Source: Nitrospirota bacterium
GTDB taxonomy: Bacteria; Nitrospirota_A; Leptospirillia; Leptospirillales; Leptospirillaceae
Direction: 5' to 3'
Length of the DNA: 5,442 bases
NCBI GenBank assembly: GCA_027415455.1
Contig: DAIBSV010000125.1
Location: 1 to 5,442 of the forward strand
The position numbers and the translations under genes were made by a program. The notes beneath the pieces are model-generated. The model was not told the DNA's origin, ran no database searches, and worked only from the letters and a program-made list of their open reading frames with translations. This document shows positions 4,613 to 5,442 of the stretch, in pieces. Each line of letters starts with the position of its first letter. Within the stretch, counting starts at the first letter, position 1.

Positions 4613-5442
4613 TGAAAAAGATCAAGAAAAAATCTCTTGCTGCAGGCCTTGGCTTGGCCCTCCTGGCCGGAGTGGCGCTCTCGCCGGGCTTGGCCCATGC
4701 CACTGCCACCGACTATCTTGGCACTCCGAAAGTCACCGGATCTCCAGTAAACGCCAATTCTTTTGAAATTACCCTGACGAGTTTCCCAGGGGGAGCCACG
4801 ACCAATCTCTATATCACCCCCAACAGCGCCTTCGGGAACACATTCATCAATCCCGGTCCGGGCTACTCCGCCGTTACAATCTCCAACTCAAGCCCCGTTC
4901 CGACTTCCGATCTTCTTTATAGTGCTTCGGGCCTCGACCTTCAGTACGTCACCTCACTAACCAGTGACTGGAGCCAGACCGGAGCGACCTCCTCCTCCGG
5001 ACAGGTCATTTCCTCCGTCTATAAAATCGGATCAACGCCGACCATGGCCGGTGCCGTTCCCGGTGAGTTGGTCTTCACCTACCAGTTCGACGTAACATCC
5101 CTTAACCCCTCCACTGCCAATGGTGTGAACGAAGCCAATATTGCCCTTTTTAACGATCCCAATGGCTATAATTGGGCCTTGGGAGACGGCGCCATTTCGG
5201 ATCCTCAGGATCTCACTGGTCCGGTTCTTAGCTGCGCGGGGTGTACCACAGCCTCACTCGGGTCTCTCTATGGGTCGACATACCTTGATACATCGAATGG
5301 AACGGTCAATAGCATCCAATATACCGATAACCTTCCTGTCGGCTATTATGGAAATAATGGCTTTAATCCTCAAGTTAGCCCCATCTTCTTTGTGGCCACC
5401 AATGCCTTCTCTTTTACAACAGGTTCGATCGCCCTTGGAGCC
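4612..5442 (+). CDS. Exported protein, probable PEP-CTERM sorting substrate, 3' partial
   Basis: The frame is open for 277 codons to the window edge. ATG 4612 was chosen because AAGGAG (4600-4605) ends six bases before it; the in-frame ATG at 4609 is only three bases away. The N-terminus is a textbook Sec signal peptide, with basic residues (KKIKKK), a hydrophobic stretch (about 9-23) and an AHA cleavage site after residue 30. The mature part is rich in Ser, Thr, Gly, Asn and Pro, poor in charge, beta-strand-like and without recognised enzyme motifs. The only cysteines seen are a CxxC pair at 208 and 211. This profile, the length reached so far and the final stretch FTTGSIALGA resemble PEP-CTERM proteins just before their V-P-E-P tail, transmembrane helix and basic end. 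That tail is not in the window, so the class is inferred. Such proteins are exported, cut by exosortase and linked to the cell surface or exopolysaccharide. Expression is probably controlled by the sigma-54 promoter at 4526. Confidence 0.82.
   Translation, partial: MKKIKKKSLAAGLGLALLAGVALSPGLAHATATDYLGTPKVTGSPVNANSFEITLTSFPGGATTNLYITPNSAFGNTFINPGPGYSAVTISNSSPVPTSDLLYSASGLDLQYVTSLTSDWSQTGATSSSGQVISSVYKIGSTPTMAGAVPGELVFTYQFDVTSLNPSTANGVNEANIALFNDPNGYNWALGDGAISDPQDLTGPVLSCAGCTTASLGSLYGSTYLDTSNGTVNSIQYTDNLPVGYYGNNGFNPQVSPIFFVATNAFSFTTGSIALGA

Noticed and set aside
4492..4698. 68-codon minus strand ORF over the sigma-54 promoter and signal peptide region
   Set aside because: It overlaps the well-supported signal peptide coding region and regulatory sites, and no family is recognised.
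1..5442. CRISPR arrays, insertion sequences, tRNA or rRNA genes and attachment sites
   Set aside because: I found no regularly spaced direct repeats, transposase motifs, terminal inverted repeats flanking a gene, or cloverleaf/rRNA-like segments on either strand.

Overview
The window reads as part of a Gram-negative bacterial chromosome of moderately high GC that carries a PEP-CTERM/exosortase-type exopolysaccharide and protein-sorting locus. The codon style, the mix of proteins and the sigma-54 control would fit an environmental bacterium such as a member of the Nitrospirota (Leptospirillum-like). That taxonomic guess is weak, because nothing in the window (no rRNA, no marker gene) fixes it. 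All genes lie on the + strand.

Layout: (1) Positions 2-2188 hold the 3' part of a large tetratricopeptide-repeat (TPR) protein that resembles the TPR proteins of PEP-CTERM loci (PrsT type). (2) Positions 2189-2473 are a 285-base gap with a possible weak terminator hairpin, an extended -10 promoter and a good ribosome binding site. (3) Positions 2474-3328 encode a FeeM-like/PEP-CTERM-associated N-acyltransferase with a probable GTG start. (4) Positions 3325-4209 encode an E1/ThiF-like adenylyltransferase whose start overlaps the acyltransferase stop (ATGA). (5) Positions 4210-4611 are a 400-base regulatory region with a terminator-like hairpin, two dyads, an A-tract plus IHF-like site, a near-consensus sigma-54 promoter and a 5' leader hairpin. 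(6) From 4612 to the window end runs the start of an exported, Ser/Thr/Gly/Asn-rich protein with a clear signal peptide. It is probably a PEP-CTERM substrate whose C-terminal sorting tail lies just past the edge.

How the parts may work together: PEP-CTERM loci in many Gram-negative bacteria contain an exosortase, a TPR protein (PrsT), a two-component pair (PrsK/PrsR) in which PrsR is a sigma-54 activator, and sometimes a long-chain N-acyl amino acid synthase. The window shows three of the expected elements directly: a TPR protein, a FeeM-like acyltransferase and a sigma-54 promoter in front of a secreted protein. The least conventional element is the coupled acyltransferase-ThiF gene pair, which suggests that an N-acyl amino acid (or similar product) is further activated at a carboxylate by adenylation. 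The exosortase and PrsK/PrsR are not in the window, so the system assignment is an inference.
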